Below are positions 15,870 through 25,076 of a stretch of DNA of 64,000 nucleotides, one piece after another. This DNA comes from Oceanobacillus piezotolerans (GTDB lineage: Bacteria > Bacillota > Bacilli > Bacillales > Amphibacillaceae), in assembly GCF_003665065.1 (NCBI RefSeq), contig NZ_RCHR01000003.1, positions 620,001-684,000 of the forward strand. The letters are read 5' to 3'. Position numbers and translations under genes: made by a program. The notes below the pieces were generated by a model. It saw only the letters and a program-made list of their open reading frames with translations. It searched no databases and was not told the DNA's origin. Every line of letters starts with the position of its first letter. Position 1 is the stretch's first letter.

Positions 15870-16574
15870 ATGTCTGAGATCAATATATTTCTTGCATTCG
15901 GTGCAGGTTTCTTATCTTTTATTTCGCCTTGTGTGTTACCACTATATCCAGTATTTTTATCTTACATAACTGGGATGAGTGTAAGCGAAATTAAAGAAGA
16001 AAATACAAAATTAAATAAAAAGGCGCTTTTACATACTATCTTTTTCTTAATTGGGTTTTCTAGTATTTTTGTTATGATTGGCTTTACTACAACTTTTATT
16101 TCTGATTTCTTGCTAACATATCAAGATATCATAAGACAAATTGGGGCAATTTTAATCGTATTCTTCGGGTTAGTAATTGTCGGGGTATTTAACTTTGAGT
16201 TTTTAATGAAGGATAGAAAAATTCATTTTAAAAATCGCCCATCTGGCTTTTTTGGCTCGTTTATTATTGGGATGGCCTTTTCGTTAGGTTGGACTCCTTG
16301 TACAGGGCCTATTTTAGCAATTGTGTTGTCACTGGCAGCAACACAGCCAAATATCGGTATGGTCATGATGATTAGCTACATATTAGGATTTTCTATTCCT
16401 TTTCTATTACTTGCTTTTTTCATTGGGAAGATTACATGGTTTAAAAAACATAGTGCGCTAATGGTGAAAATCGGGGGTTATGTCATGATCTTTATGGGGA
16501 TTGCATTATTCTTCGATTGGATGACTAAGTTAACTGCTTTTCTAGCTGGCTGGTTTGGGTTTTACGGCTTTTAA
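15870..16574 (+). CDS. ccdA: Cytochrome c biogenesis thiol-disulfide transporter CcdA
   Basis: DsbD-type membrane protein that carries reducing power from cytosolic thioredoxin to extracytoplasmic thiol proteins needed for cytochrome c (and spore cortex) maturation. 234 residues with six hydrophobic segments. The redox cysteines are in membrane segments: C21 in ISPCVLPLYP and C144 in LGWTPCTGP. ATG after GGGGGATAAGC. It leads the ccdA-yneI-ccdC set, and a ResA/YneN-like thiol protein further on (23157) is a plausible client. Confidence 0.96.
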   Translation: MSEINIFLAFGAGFLSFISPCVLPLYPVFLSYITGMSVSEIKEENTKLNKKALLHTIFFLIGFSSIFVMIGFTTTFISDFLLTYQDIIRQIGAILIVFFGLVIVGVFNFEFLMKDRKIHFKNRPSGFFGSFIIGMAFSLGWTPCTGPILAIVLSLAATQPNIGMVMMISYILGFSIPFLLLAFFIGKITWFKKHSALMVKIGGYVMIFMGIALFFDWMTKLTAFLAGWFGFYGF

Positions 16575-16857
16575 AGGCATATCATGCATGCTATACTTGA
16601 TATGAAACATTATCTTATATTGAAAAATTTTATATGAGAAGATGTGAGACCTTTCAAAATTAAAATGATAATGACGTTTTCATTCTCTAATGGTTTATCT
16701 GATTGGAATTGAATCCGTTAACAAGATCTTAACAGGCGATTCCTTGCGGCCTATATTGTAAGAGTTCATGTAGCTACAAATAGGTAGATCATATTCGTTG
16801 CTGTTCTAACTATTAGTAACTAATTTTAATCAACTGAAGTACTATAGGAGGTTTAAA

Positions 16858-17217
16858 ATGGCGAGAATTCTAATCGTAGATGATGCAAAATTCATGAGAG
16901 TAACGCTTGCTTCCATGTTGGAAAAGGAGAATCATGAAGTCATTGGGGAAGCAATAAATGGCGAAGAGGCTATCCTCCTATATAAGCAATTATCTCCTGA
17001 TATTGTAACGATGGATATTACCATGCCTGTGATGAATGGTGTGGATGCACTAAAAACGATCATGGAGATGGATCCAAGTGCAAAAGTTATTGTTTGTTCT
17101 GCAATGGGGCAACAAAAAGTAATAGTAGAGGCAATTGAGGCAGGTGCAAAAGATTTCATCGTCAAGCCCTTTGATGAACAACGTGTCTTAAAAACGATTG
17201 AGTATATTTTGCAATAA
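16858..17217 (+). CDS. yneI: Stand-alone receiver-domain protein YneI (CcdB)
   Basis: A 119-residue CheY-like receiver without an output domain. The acidic pair D8/D9 (VDDAKFMR), the phosphoacceptor D53 (TMDITMPVMNG) and the KPF lysine near residue 101 are all present, so phosphorylation is expected. In B. subtilis it lies between ccdA and ccdC but is dispensable for cytochrome c synthesis, so its role is open. The preceding 283 bp contain no recognised feature. An orphan histidine kinase is encoded 1.2 kb downstream. Confidence 0.93.
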   Translation: MARILIVDDAKFMRVTLASMLEKENHEVIGEAINGEEAILLYKQLSPDIVTMDITMPVMNGVDALKTIMEMDPSAKVIVCSAMGQQKVIVEAIEAGAKDFIVKPFDEQRVLKTIEYILQ

Positions 17218-17254
17218 ATAAGAGTTTGCATATCCTAGCGTTCATGGTGAAAGA

Positions 17255-17725
17255 GTGGTAGAAATGTTTTATTTAATCGCGAGTTCAGTAGTATTTGCTT
17301 GTATGGCCATTGGGATGATTTTTATTCGAATGAGAGCAGCCAGTAAGCCTGCTTCTATTAAAAAAATAGTCTTACCTCCTATAATGATGAGTACAGGTGC
17401 TTTCATGTTTGTATTTCCTGTTTTTCAGATCGGATGGGTTCAAGTGTTAGAAGCATTTTTAGTAGGTGTCGTATTTTCTGTGTTTCTAATTAAAACCTCG
17501 AAGTTTGAAAAGCGGGGGGAAGACATATTTCTAAAGCCTTCTAAAGCTTTTCCTATTATTCTATTAAGCTTGTTGGTGATACGAATAATTATTAAGCTTA
17601 TCATTGGAAGTCATATTTCTTTAGGAGAAACCACTGGAATGTTCTTTATATTGGCTTTAGGAATGATTGTTTCGTGGCGAATTGCGATGCTTTATAAATT
17701 TTTGAACTTAAGAAATACCGTTTAA
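17255..17725 (+). CDS. ccdC: CcdC membrane protein
   Basis: Polytopic membrane protein of the CcdC/YneJ family found beside ccdA, function unclear. About 156 residues with four or five hydrophobic segments; the conserved blocks KIVLPPIMMSTGAFMF and FLIKTSKFE are readable. The start is GTG 17255 or ATG 17264; neither ribosome site is decisive (GGTGAAAGAG precedes both). Confidence 0.87.
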   Translation: MVEMFYLIASSVVFACMAIGMIFIRMRAASKPASIKKIVLPPIMMSTGAFMFVFPVFQIGWVQVLEAFLVGVVFSVFLIKTSKFEKRGEDIFLKPSKAFPIILLSLLVIRIIIKLIIGSHISLGETTGMFFILALGMIVSWRIAMLYKFLNLRNTV

Positions 17726-17763
17726 AAAAGCGTCTCTATCCATTAGGTTTGAGACGCTTTTTT
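17724..17763. terminator. Bidirectional terminator between ccdC and yneK
   Basis: AAAAAGCGTCTC pairs with GAGACGCTTTTT around a 14-base loop, between convergent genes; it overlaps the yneK stop region. Confidence 0.9.
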
Positions 17764-18228
17764 CTGTTCTTTACGATATTTCTGTTCCCAGTCTTCTTCG
17801 TAATCTGATCTGGATTGGTTGAAGAGATGCTCATATGGTGCTACTTCAATATTCTTTTCTTTCAGTTTTTTTCTAAGAAATTTATGATCTCGTTTTGGTG
17901 TTGCTAAAATATATCCTTCAATAATCGTTTCTTCGGTAATCGTTTTTTGTTTCTTGCTTAAAGTCCGTTCACCTATTTTACTTGCTATCTTTTGTCTGGC
18001 AACATCACGGAAGAGCTCTGGTACAGGACTTACTAGCTCTTCAAGAAATTCACGCTCTTTGTTCCCCCACATATGCTTCGATTTTTCAACATAATAAATC
18101 TCCCAATCCATGACTGATTTTCCATCCGCTTTAGGAATTTGTTTCAAAAATTTACGAAACATAAAGTACCCGCCAATAGCTAATAGACTTATAAGCAGAA
18201 GCCCCCAGAGCACCAAAACAATCTCCAT
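17743..18228 (-). CDS. yneK: DUF2621 membrane-anchored protein YneK
   Basis: A 161-residue protein with one N-terminal membrane helix (residues about 2-24) followed by a charged cytosolic domain containing MDWEIYYVEKSKHMW and SPVPELFRDVAR, the blocks I associate with the YneK/DUF2621 family. Function unknown. It is convergent with ccdC as in B. subtilis. The tail is highly charged (SDYEEDWEQKYRKEQKKA). Confidence 0.8.
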   Translation of the reverse strand: MEIVLVLWGLLLISLLAIGGYFMFRKFLKQIPKADGKSVMDWEIYYVEKSKHMWGNKEREFLEELVSPVPELFRDVARQKIASKIGERTLSKKQKTITEETIIEGYILATPKRDHKFLRKKLKEKNIEVAPYEHLFNQSRSDYEEDWEQKYRKEQKKASQT

Positions 18229-18458
18229 TTATTATCATTTCCCTTTATGTAATAGTTATGAAAATTCATGCAATGTCACATATTTCATTTATTTTTGTTA
18301 CTTTTTGTAGTATGATTACTTAATAAAAGGTATTACTGAAGTTAATGCTATTATAATATTTAATTATCGGACAAACAAGTATCATATTCGATACAAATCC
18401 ATCATATAGATAGAAAAAGAAAAGACAAGTATGAATCTATTAAAAAAAGGGGGAGGAT

Positions 18459-19601
18459 GTGTTGGAACTTGAAGGTCAATCAAATAATTTTGACGGAAAA
18501 GGAAATCACAACAATGGAAATGCCATACATGGAGAAGAAGCGGATATAATAGACGTTGAACCCAATTCAAATCTTTCAATGCTTCCTTCATTTATGCTAG
18601 AGTGGATGGAAGAACATATCGATAACATCTTCTGTGTCTTAAGTGAGCAGGGGAAGGTCTTATTTGTCACCAAATCTGTTGAAAGGTTGTTAAGATACGA
18701 GTCTTCCGAATTAATTGGTAGGAGCTGGAATGAACTGATATCCGAAGAAGACGGTATATATATAACGAATGCTTATCGTAAATCAAAAGAAATTAAACAG
18801 AATTTCACCGTTCGGATGCTAGGTAAGTATAGGGAATACGTTCCGATTGGTTGTACCCTAACTAAGCTGCACGTTGAAGAAACGAGCCAAATATTTTATC
18901 TTGCACTATTGAAGGATAACACGTCCCTTAAGGAGGCGGAAGAAGTTCTCGTTCGCTCTGAGAAAATGTCTGTTGCTGGTCAGTTGGCAGCAGGTATTGC
19001 TCATGAAATAAGGAACCCATTGACGTCTATTAAAGGATTTCTTCAATTATTGCAAGCTGGTGTGAATCGCAAAGAAGAATATTTTAAAATCATGATAGAT
19101 GAGATTGAAAAGATGGAAAAAATTACAACTGAGTTATTATTTATTTCAAAGCCATTAACTGATCATAAAGGCAGAGAAGCAATATCAGAGATGGTTTATG
19201 ATATTGTGAGTTTATTAAGTCCTGAAGCAAAGTTGAAAAATATTGATATTATAGTAGATCCTTCTATACATGAAACTATTTACTGTGATAAATCTCAAAT
19301 AAAACAAGTTTTGATCAACATAGTAAAGAATGCCATTGAAGCCATGGATGAAGCTGGGCAAATTACGATTTATATTGAAAACACTGAATATCATACCGAA
19401 TTATGTGTTTGTGATGAAGGGCCAGGTGTCCCGGAGGAAATCATTCATAAATTGGGTGAGCCATTTTTTACAACAAAACAAAATGGGACTGGATTAGGCA
19501 TCATGATAACGAAACGAATACTTGAAGCGCATCACGGGTCATTAATAATTGAAAGAAATGCCACGAAAGGTAGTACTTTTAAGCTGTTGTTTCCAAAATA
19601 A
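18459..19601 (+). CDS. Soluble PAS-histidine kinase, sporulation-kinase type
   Basis: Cytosolic sensor kinase, 380 residues, with no membrane segment. A PAS domain occupies about 48-160 (HIDNIFCVLSEQGKVLFV), the HisKA box has phosphorylatable H182 in GIAHEIRNPLTSIKGF, and the HATPase has NIVKNAIEAM, CDEGPGVPEE and KQNGTGLGIMI. The HEIRNPLTSIKGF box is typical of KinA-KinE kinases that feed Spo0F. No response regulator adjoins it, so it is an orphan. The start is GTG 18459 or TTG 18462 behind AGGGGGAGG. It occupies the place of cotM in B. subtilis. Confidence 0.88.
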   Translation: MLELEGQSNNFDGKGNHNNGNAIHGEEADIIDVEPNSNLSMLPSFMLEWMEEHIDNIFCVLSEQGKVLFVTKSVERLLRYESSELIGRSWNELISEEDGIYITNAYRKSKEIKQNFTVRMLGKYREYVPIGCTLTKLHVEETSQIFYLALLKDNTSLKEAEEVLVRSEKMSVAGQLAAGIAHEIRNPLTSIKGFLQLLQAGVNRKEEYFKIMIDEIEKMEKITTELLFISKPLTDHKGREAISEMVYDIVSLLSPEAKLKNIDIIVDPSIHETIYCDKSQIKQVLINIVKNAIEAMDEAGQITIYIENTEYHTELCVCDEGPGVPEEIIHKLGEPFFTTKQNGTGLGIMITKRILEAHHGSLIIERNATKGSTFKLLFPK

Positions 19602-19711
19602 TATACAGATGCAATCATTTACTTACTATTTTTTAGGTTTTGTATAAGTATTACTTATCGGAATACATAATATTTTAATATATGTTGACAATCATTAATT
19701 TATTGTTTTAT

Positions 19712-19755
19712 ACCTACAATTCCTATATTATAGAATTGTAGGTTATTATTTTTCT
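19712..19755 (+). terminator. Hairpin terminator between the kinase gene and acnA
   Basis: ACCTACAATTC pairs perfectly with GAATTGTAGGT (11 bp, 10-base loop), followed by a T-rich stretch. A TTGACA at 19685-19690 with a poor -10 lies just upstream, so an attenuator for acnA is also possible. Confidence 0.65.
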
Positions 19756-19837
19756 ATTTTCAGAGATTCGGAAAATTTGTAATGCAGTTTTTGTCTTTCA
19801 TCAATGAATAAAGTCAAAAAGGCATGAAAGGGGCAGT

Positions 19838-22561
19838 ATGATGGGGAATAACAATGTTTTTAAAGCGAAAAAGCAATTTGATCTGAATGGGAAAACGTAT
19901 AACTATTATGACCTAAAAGCATTAGAAGATGCTGGACTAGGTCAGGTTGCGCGTTTGCCTTTTTCTGTAAGGGTTTTATTAGAATCTGTTTTACGTCAGC
20001 ATGATGGCCGACAAATTAAAGATGAGCATGTTAAAGCACTTGCCAAATGGGGATCCAGTGATGGAAAAGGTGTAGATGTACCGTTTAAGCCGTCTCGTGT
20101 TATCCTGCAGGACTTTACAGGAGTGCCGGCTGTAGTAGACTTAGCTTCCTTACGTAAAGCAATGGTTGACCTAGGAGGAAAACCGGAGGAAATTAATCCA
20201 GAAGTTCCAGTAGATTTAGTAATCGACCACTCCGTACAAGTGGATCAGTATGGAACAGCGAATGCGTTACGTGCCAATATGGACCTGGAATTTAAACGTA
20301 ATGCAGAGCGCTATGAATTTTTAAACTGGGCTCAAAAAGCATTTGATAACTATCGTGCAGTTCCACCTGCTACAGGTATTGTTCACCAGGTGAACTTGGA
20401 GTATATTGCAAATGTTGTTCATGCAATTGAAACAGAAAATGGGGAGTACAACGCATTCCCGGATACACTAGTTGGTACCGATTCTCATACAACAATGATT
20501 AATGGTCTCGGTGTCCTTGGATGGGGTGTAGGCGGTATCGAAGCAGAAGCAGGTATGCTGGGTCAGCCTTCATATATGATGCAGCCTGAAGTAATTGGTG
20601 TGAAGTTTACCGGAAGCTTCCCGAATGGAACTACTGCTACAGACTTAGCTCTTAAAGTAACACAAGTATTGCGTGCGAAGAATGTAGTTGGTAAATTCGT
20701 TGAATATTTCGGACCTGGTTTAAAGGATATGCCACTTGCAGATCGCGCTACGATTTCCAACATGGCACCTGAATATGGAGCAACTTGTGGTTTCTTCCCT
20801 GTTGATGCGGAATCACTCAACTATCTGCGCTTAACAGGCCGCAGCGAGGAGCAAATTGATTTAGTTGAAAGATATTGTAAAGAAAACAATCTTTGGTATT
20901 CTTCTGATCAGCCAGATCCTGAATACACTGAAGTGGTAGAAATTAATTTATCAGAGCTTGAGCCAAACCTTTCAGGACCAAAACGCCCACAAGATTTGAT
21001 TCCTTTATCACAAATGAAGGACGAGTTTAACAAGGCTATTACTGCTCCAGAAGGAAACCAAGGCTTTGGTTTAAATAAATCTGAATTTGATAAAGAAGTA
21101 ACGGTAAACTTTAAGGATGGAAGAACTGCAACCATGCGTACGGGTTCTATTGCCATTGCTGCAATTACCTCTTGTACAAACACATCCAATCCTTATGTTA
21201 TGCTTGGTGCTGGTTTAGTAGCGAAAAAAGCTGTTGAAAAAGGCTTAAAAGTGCCTGATTTTGTGAAGACTTCCTTAGCACCAGGATCAAAGGTTGTAAC
21301 TCGTTATCTTGAGGACGCTGGACTTCAAACCTATCTTGACAAGTTAGGCTTTAACTTAGTTGGGTATGGTTGTACAACTTGTATCGGTAACTCTGGTCCA
21401 TTACTGGAAGAAATCGAGCAGGCAATTCAAGACAGTGATTTAGTAGCAGCTTCTGTTCTATCTGGTAACCGTAACTTTGAAGGGCGGATTCACCCATTAG
21501 TTCGTGCAAACTACTTGGCATCTCCACCATTGGTAGTGGCTTATGCGTTGGCAGGAACTGTGGATATTGATCTGTCGAAAGATGCATTAGGTAAGGATTC
21601 AAACGGAAACCCGGTTTACATGAACGATATCTGGCCAACCATGGATGAAATCAAATCAGAAGTTCAAAGAGTGGTTACACCAGAAATCTTCCGTAAAGAA
21701 TACGAAAATGTTTTTGATTCGAATGAAAAATGGAATGCAATCGATACGACAGATGAGCCATTGTTCAAATGGGATGATGAGTCAACTTATATTCAAAACC
21801 CACCATTCTTTGAAGGATTATCTAAAGATCCAGGTACAGTGAAGCCTTTAACTAGCCTTCGTGCAATTGGTAAATTTGGTGATTCTGTTACAACAGACCA
21901 TATTTCTCCAGCCGGAGCAATTGCAAAAGATATGCCAGCAGGTAAATATTTGCAGGATAAAGGAGTTTCTCCTCGTAACTTTAACTCTTATGGTTCTCGT
22001 CGTGGTAACCATGAAGTAATGATGCGTGGTACATTTGCGAATATTCGAATTCGTAACCAATTAGCTCCTGGTACAGAGGGCGGTTATACAACTTATTGGC
22101 CAACTGGTGAAGTAATGCCTATCTATGATGCGGCGATGAAATATCAGGAAGATGGTACAGGACTTGCTATCTTAGCAGGAAAAGACTATGGAATGGGTTC
22201 ATCTCGTGACTGGGCTGCCAAAGGTACGAACCTATTAGGAATTAAAACGGTTATCGCGGAAAGCTTCGAGCGTATTCACCGTTCTAACCTTGTGATGATG
22301 GGTGTGCTTCCGCTTCAATTCCAAAAAGGCGAAAGCGCAGAAACACTTGGCCTAACAGGTAAAGAATCATTTACTGTCGAAATTGATGAATCAGTGAAAC
22401 CGCATGATGTAGTGAAAGTAACTGCAGTTGATGAAGAAAATGGAAAAGCAACTGTATTCAACGCTATTGTTCGCTTCGATAGTGAAGTAGAAATTGACTA
22501 CTATCGTCATGGTGGTATCCTTCAAATGGTATTACGCAGCAAAGTTTCAGTTGGAGCGTAA
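19838..22561 (+). CDS. acnA: Aconitase (aconitate hydratase A)
   Basis: TCA-cycle citrate/isocitrate isomerase (B. subtilis citB) with a [4Fe-4S] cluster; the apo form binds RNA in iron starvation. 907 residues, usual for AcnA. Cluster ligands are visible in [10 protein letters not shown] and [12 protein letters not shown]; substrate blocks [27 protein letters not shown] (two adjoining motifs) and [10 protein letters not shown] are intact. ATG 19838 is followed at once by ATGGGG; ribosome site AAAGGGGC. An FbpB-type, probably Fur-regulated gene lies 1.3 kb on, which suits an iron-dependent enzyme. Confidence 0.98.
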   Translation: MMGNNNVFKAKKQFDLNGKTYNYYDLKALEDAGLGQVARLPFSVRVLLESVLRQHDGRQIKDEHVKALAKWGSSDGKGVDVPFKPSRVILQDFTGVPAVVDLASLRKAMVDLGGKPEEINPEVPVDLVIDHSVQVDQYGTANALRANMDLEFKRNAERYEFLNWAQKAFDNYRAVPPATGIVHQVNLEYIANVVHAIETENGEYNAFPDTLVGTDSHTTMINGLGVLGWGVGGIEAEAGMLGQPSYMMQPEVIGVKFTGSFPNGTTATDLALKVTQVLRAKNVVGKFVEYFGPGLKDMPLADRATISNMAPEYGATCGFFPVDAESLNYLRLTGRSEEQIDLVERYCKENNLWYSSDQPDPEYTEVVEINLSELEPNLSGPKRPQDLIPLSQMKDEFNKAITAPEGNQGFGLNKSEFDKEVTVNFKDGRTATMRTGSIAIAAITSCTNTSNPYVMLGAGLVAKKAVEKGLKVPDFVKTSLAPGSKVVTRYLEDAGLQTYLDKLGFNLVGYGCTTCIGNSGPLLEEIEQAIQDSDLVAASVLSGNRNFEGRIHPLVRANYLASPPLVVAYALAGTVDIDLSKDALGKDSNGNPVYMNDIWPTMDEIKSEVQRVVTPEIFRKEYENVFDSNEKWNAIDTTDEPLFKWDDESTYIQNPPFFEGLSKDPGTVKPLTSLRAIGKFGDSVTTDHISPAGAIAKDMPAGKYLQDKGVSPRNFNSYGSRRGNHEVMMRGTFANIRIRNQLAPGTEGGYTTYWPTGEVMPIYDAAMKYQEDGTGLAILAGKDYGMGSSRDWAAKGTNLLGIKTVIAESFERIHRSNLVMMGVLPLQFQKGESAETLGLTGKESFTVEIDESVKPHDVVKVTAVDEENGKATVFNAIVRFDSEVEIDYYRHGGILQMVLRSKVSVGA

Positions 22562-22572
22562 TTCCACTAACG

Positions 22573-22612
22573 AAAAAACGCGTTTGCACAAATTGTGCAA
22601 ATGCGTTTTTTT
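22573..22612 (+). terminator. Intrinsic terminator of acnA
   Basis: AACGCGTTTGCACA-AAT-TGTGCAAATGCGTT (one wobble) followed by seven Ts. Confidence 0.93.
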
Positions 22613-22662
22613 GTTTTTTCGAGGATAGAAACTGCGGCTTAATTGACTAATAGTGGATGGAT

Positions 22663-22966
22663 GCGCTACGGAAATACACTACGCTTTCCGCGGGCGCTGT
22701 TGTGCCTCCTCGAGACTAACGTCTCTGTGGGGTCTCAACTAGGCTTTTCATCCCGCAGGAGTCTCCGTGTATTTCCTCCGCTGGTATGGTGCTATAAAGG
22801 GAAAAACAACTCCACATATGATGGGATTGTAGCGGAGGGCAGTCGACTCCTGCGGGAAAAGCAACAAGCGAAGACCCCGCAGGAAGTGGTCTTCTTCCGA
22901 GGAGGCTGAGACGTTGCCCGCGGAAAGCGTACTGCCCGCAGCGGAAATCATTCGTATATTTCCATG
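22663..22966. repeat. Compound GC-rich repeat, copy 2 (inverted relative to copy 1)
   Basis: Fills most of the 595-bp gap between acnA and yneN. Module X (22669-22784) starts GGAAATACACTACGCTTTCC and ends GTGTATTTCCTCCGCT, so its ends are inverted repeats. Module Y (about 22831-22955) starts GCGGAGGGCAGTCGACTCC and ends CGCGGAAAGCGTACTGCCC. Order and strand are reversed with respect to 1129-1487. Frames within it are not genes. Shared CGCGGAAAGCGTA ends suggest both modules derive from one ancestor. Confidence 0.82.
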
Positions 22967-23156
22967 GCTGTTTCCTTTTAATAAATATGACCAGGGCTAT
23001 ATTTATTCTTATTAAAAACAATAATATACTCCACCCTCTTATAATCAAATAAATGACTTTTTAACGAATTTTTCCATTAAACCCTTTACAATAGTGGGAA
23101 TTATTCTTACGATTTAAATAGAGACATAATGGATTACTGCCTAGAGGAGAGGTTTT

Positions 23157-23750
23157 ATGTATAAAAAGGTAATAGGATTCGGTGTTTTAATCGTGCTAAT
23201 CGCTCTAATGATTACCAATTATATCGATCAGCAAAAGGTAGAAGAAGAGGAAAGCAATCTATATGACGTAACAGGTGATACCGGTGCCCAAGGAGCAATG
23301 ATAAGTTCTGGAGATACAACCGGTATTGAAGTTGGTGAAACAGCACCAAATATAGAATTAGAAACAGTAGATGGAGAAACCTTTTCTTTAACAGATTTAA
23401 GAGGGAAAAAGGTGATCTTAAATTTCTGGGCAACATGGTGTCCGCCCTGCAGGGAAGAAATGCCGGAAATGCAGAAGTTCTATGATGAGCATAAAGATGA
23501 AGTGGAAGTAGTAGCAGTTAATTTAAGCGATACAGAGAATAATCTGCAAGATGTTCCTGACTATATTTCTCAATACGGATATACCTATCCCATTCCAATG
23601 GATAAAGAAGGCACAGTTGCCAGTGCATATAGTGTCATTACCGTCCCAACTACATACTTTATAGGAACAGATGGTGTCGTCCAGCAGGCCAGAAAGCTAG
23701 GGCCGATGGACTATGAATTTATGGAAGAAATGGTCGAAGCATTAAATTAA
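23157..23750 (+). CDS. yneN: Membrane-anchored thioredoxin-like protein YneN (ResA/TlpA type)
   Basis: Extracytoplasmic thiol-disulfide oxidoreductase. An N-terminal anchor (about 5-21) precedes an acidic linker and an AhpC/TSA-thioredoxin fold from about residue 58. The active site is C95-P-P-C98 in FWATWCPPCREEMPE; the cis-proline loop is VITVPTTYF. 197 residues. In B. subtilis the gene also follows citB; a role in reducing cytochrome c or other exported thiols with electrons from CcdA is plausible but not shown. ATG after AGAGGAGAGG. Confidence 0.93.
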   Translation: MYKKVIGFGVLIVLIALMITNYIDQQKVEEEESNLYDVTGDTGAQGAMISSGDTTGIEVGETAPNIELETVDGETFSLTDLRGKKVILNFWATWCPPCREEMPEMQKFYDEHKDEVEVVAVNLSDTENNLQDVPDYISQYGYTYPIPMDKEGTVASAYSVITVPTTYFIGTDGVVQQARKLGPMDYEFMEEMVEALN

Positions 23751-23787
23751 TATAATAATTATAAAATTTTAAAGAAATGGCTATACT
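23750..23787 (+). promoter_or_regulatory. Candidate Fur box and promoter of the FbpB-like gene
   Basis: ATATAATAATTATAA (23750-23764) matches the 15-bp Fur consensus TGATAATNATTATCA at all but about three positions, though AT-richness raises the chance of a false hit. A TATACT -10 lies at 23782-23787, with a weak TTATAA -35 inside the box. Confidence 0.4.
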
Positions 23788-23792
23788 TCATA

Positions 23793-23880
23793 TAAACAAC
23801 TAAGGCTCACACCAGGTCAAACAGGTAACAGTCTTAGTTGGACTGATGCAGGTATGTGATTCCCTTACCTGCTAGAAAAA
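23793..23880 (+). ncRNA. Structured leader upstream of the FbpB-like gene
   Basis: Two hairpins lie between the putative promoter and the gene: AACTAAG-N-CT with AG-N-CTTAGTT (about 23797-23841), and GCAGGTA with TACCTGC (about 23849-23874). They form a compact 85-nt leader ending just before the GGGAG ribosome site. No known riboswitch class was recognised. Confidence 0.45.
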
Positions 23881-23900
23881 GGGAGTGAACTACCATTTCT

Positions 23901-24035
23901 TTGAAGAAGAAGATGTCGTTTGAAGAACTAGTTCAGGAAAATAGAAAGCAAATTCTAGAAGATCGTGCATTACTTGATAAAATAGAACAGAATTTAGAAA
24001 TGAAAATGAACAGTTCTGTTAAGAAAGCTAGATAA
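23901..24035 (+). CDS. FbpB-family small basic protein
   Basis: A 44-residue, charged helical peptide with the MSFEELVQENRKQILEDRA block that marks the FbpB (Fur-regulated basic protein B) family; it ends SSVKKAR. FbpB-type proteins help small RNAs repress iron-using genes in B. subtilis. The start is uncertain: TTG 23901 gives MKKKMSFEELV, but the GGGAGTG ribosome site better fits an in-frame ATT at 23895, a rare start codon; ATG 23913 is the minimal form. The location near acnA, a known iron-sparing target, supports the assignment. Confidence 0.65.
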   Translation: MKKKMSFEELVQENRKQILEDRALLDKIEQNLEMKMNSSVKKAR

Positions 24036-24133
24036 AGTGAAACTTCACTCAGTGGGAAACTTTAACAACCCCCACTGAGTGTTAGTACCCAAGGGTATAG
24101 GCATGCCCTTGAACGAACCGGGCGTTTGGCTTT
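24036..24133. repeat. Multi-hairpin repeat element, copy A
   Basis: Directly after the FbpB-like stop: CACTCAGTGGG/CCCACTGAGTG (11 bp) and CAAGGGTAT/ATGCCCTTG (9 bp), then a GGGCGTTTGG box. The start TAAAGTGAAACTTCACT and the GGCGTTTG box recur, inverted, at 51944-52009. Probably a mobile structured element that may also end transcription. Confidence 0.6.
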
Positions 24134-24223
24134 CTGTTAGTTACCCCAATTATTATTTTTTGTATTCTCACAAATTTTTTTTGAAGTGGGGGATACAGTC
24201 AGAAAAACTGCGCTTATAAGAGG

Positions 24224-24258
24224 AATACCTTTTTCAAAGGAAAGAGGTATTTTTTTAT
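24224..24258 (+). terminator. Terminator upstream of tlp
   Basis: AATACCTTTTTC pairs with GAAAGAGGTATT (one wobble), then seven Ts. It separates the preceding locus from tlp. Confidence 0.85.
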
Positions 24259-24275
24259 TTGTACAAAGGTTTTCA

Positions 24276-24305
24276 TGAATAGTAAGCCGTTTTTTTGAAA
24301 GAATA
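24276..24305 (+). promoter_or_regulatory. Candidate forespore (SigF/SigG) promoter of tlp
   Basis: TGAATA, 17 bp, AAGAATA resembles the SigG consensus (TGAATA ... CATACTA) at the -35 fully and at the -10 partly. tlp is a forespore gene in Bacillus. Confidence 0.5.
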
Positions 24306-24336
24306 AGGGTAGTTTGTGATGAAAGGAGCAATATCA

Positions 24337-24558
24337 TTGACAAAAGATCAAAATAAACCAAACCCAGATGACCGTAGTGATAATGTAGAAAAGTTACAGA
24401 GCATGGTACAAGACACGATCCAGAATATCGAAAAAGCGGAAGAAACATTGGAACATTCAGATGGGTTGGATCGTGAAAAGATTATAGCCAAAAATGAACG
24501 CAGGGAAGAATCTATTGAGGCCATGCGTAAAGAAATAAAAGACGAATATCACCAGTAA
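24337..24558 (+). CDS. tlp: Small acid-soluble spore protein Tlp (thioredoxin-like)
   Basis: Minor SASP found in spores. The 73-residue product has the family opening [14 protein letters not shown], the central [17 protein letters not shown] helix and [19 protein letters not shown] 24337 is chosen because AAAGGAG lies at the right distance and MTKDQNK equals the known start of Tlp; the upstream GTG 24316 would place the ribosome site inside the gene. Forespore expression is expected. Confidence 0.92.
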   Translation: MTKDQNKPNPDDRSDNVEKLQSMVQDTIQNIEKAEETLEHSDGLDREKIIAKNERREESIEAMRKEIKDEYHQ

Positions 24559-24564
24559 ATGGAC

Positions 24565-24601
24565 AAAGACTTCTTATTTGATGAAATGAGAAGTCTTTTT
24601 C
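24565..24601 (+). terminator. Terminator of tlp
   Basis: AAAGACTTCTTATTT pairs with AAATGAGAAGTCTTT (one wobble) with a T-run. Confidence 0.9.
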
Positions 24602-24652
24602 ATTCCATCATTATTTCTGGTAGAATAGATTGGAGAGCAGGAGGTAGAGAAA

Positions 24653-25075
24653 TTGAATAGGGTACGTACACCAATCGAAGTAAGATATCAGGAAACAGAT
24701 CAAATGGGCGTTGTTTATCATGCAAATTATCTCGTTTGGTTTGAAATCGGAAGAACTAAATTCATTGAGCATTTGGGACTTAGCTATGCGGAAATGGAAA
24801 AAAGTAATGTCGTCTCACCAGTTATAGATTTAAATATATCTTATAAAAAACCGATCCGATATGGGGAGGATGCACATGTAGAAACATGGCTAATAGAATA
24901 TGATGGAATTCGCACGGTTTATGGTTATGAGGTAATTGATGAGAATGGAGACACAGCAGTTACAGGTTCCTCTAAGCATGTGATTGTAAACAAGGAAACA
25001 TTCCGCCCATTATCGTTAAGACGCTCATTTCCAGATTGGCATCAAGCATATCTAAAGCAGCTAGAAGGAGAATAA
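24653..25075 (+). CDS. yneP: Acyl-CoA thioesterase YneP (hot-dog fold, 4HBT)
   Basis: Hydrolyses acyl-CoA or a similar thioester; exact substrate unknown. 140 residues with the family active-site block YQETDQMGVVYHANYLVWFE, whose Asp (residue 17) and the following Tyr-His are typical of the YbgC-like group. TTG start behind GCAGGAGG. One base separates its stop from yneQ, so the two are cotranscribed. Confidence 0.92.
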   Translation: MNRVRTPIEVRYQETDQMGVVYHANYLVWFEIGRTKFIEHLGLSYAEMEKSNVVSPVIDLNISYKKPIRYGEDAHVETWLIEYDGIRTVYGYEVIDENGDTAVTGSSKHVIVNKETFRPLSLRRSFPDWHQAYLKQLEGE

Positions 25076-25076
25076 T

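Noticed and set aside
22643..23048. Frames of 67-110 codons between acnA and yneN
   Set aside because: They follow the second copy of the GC-rich repeat on both strands; no start signals.
23793..23880. Known riboswitch class in the FbpB-like leader
   Set aside because: Neither the T-box, SAM, TPP, purine, lysine nor FMN core sequences are present; only generic stems.
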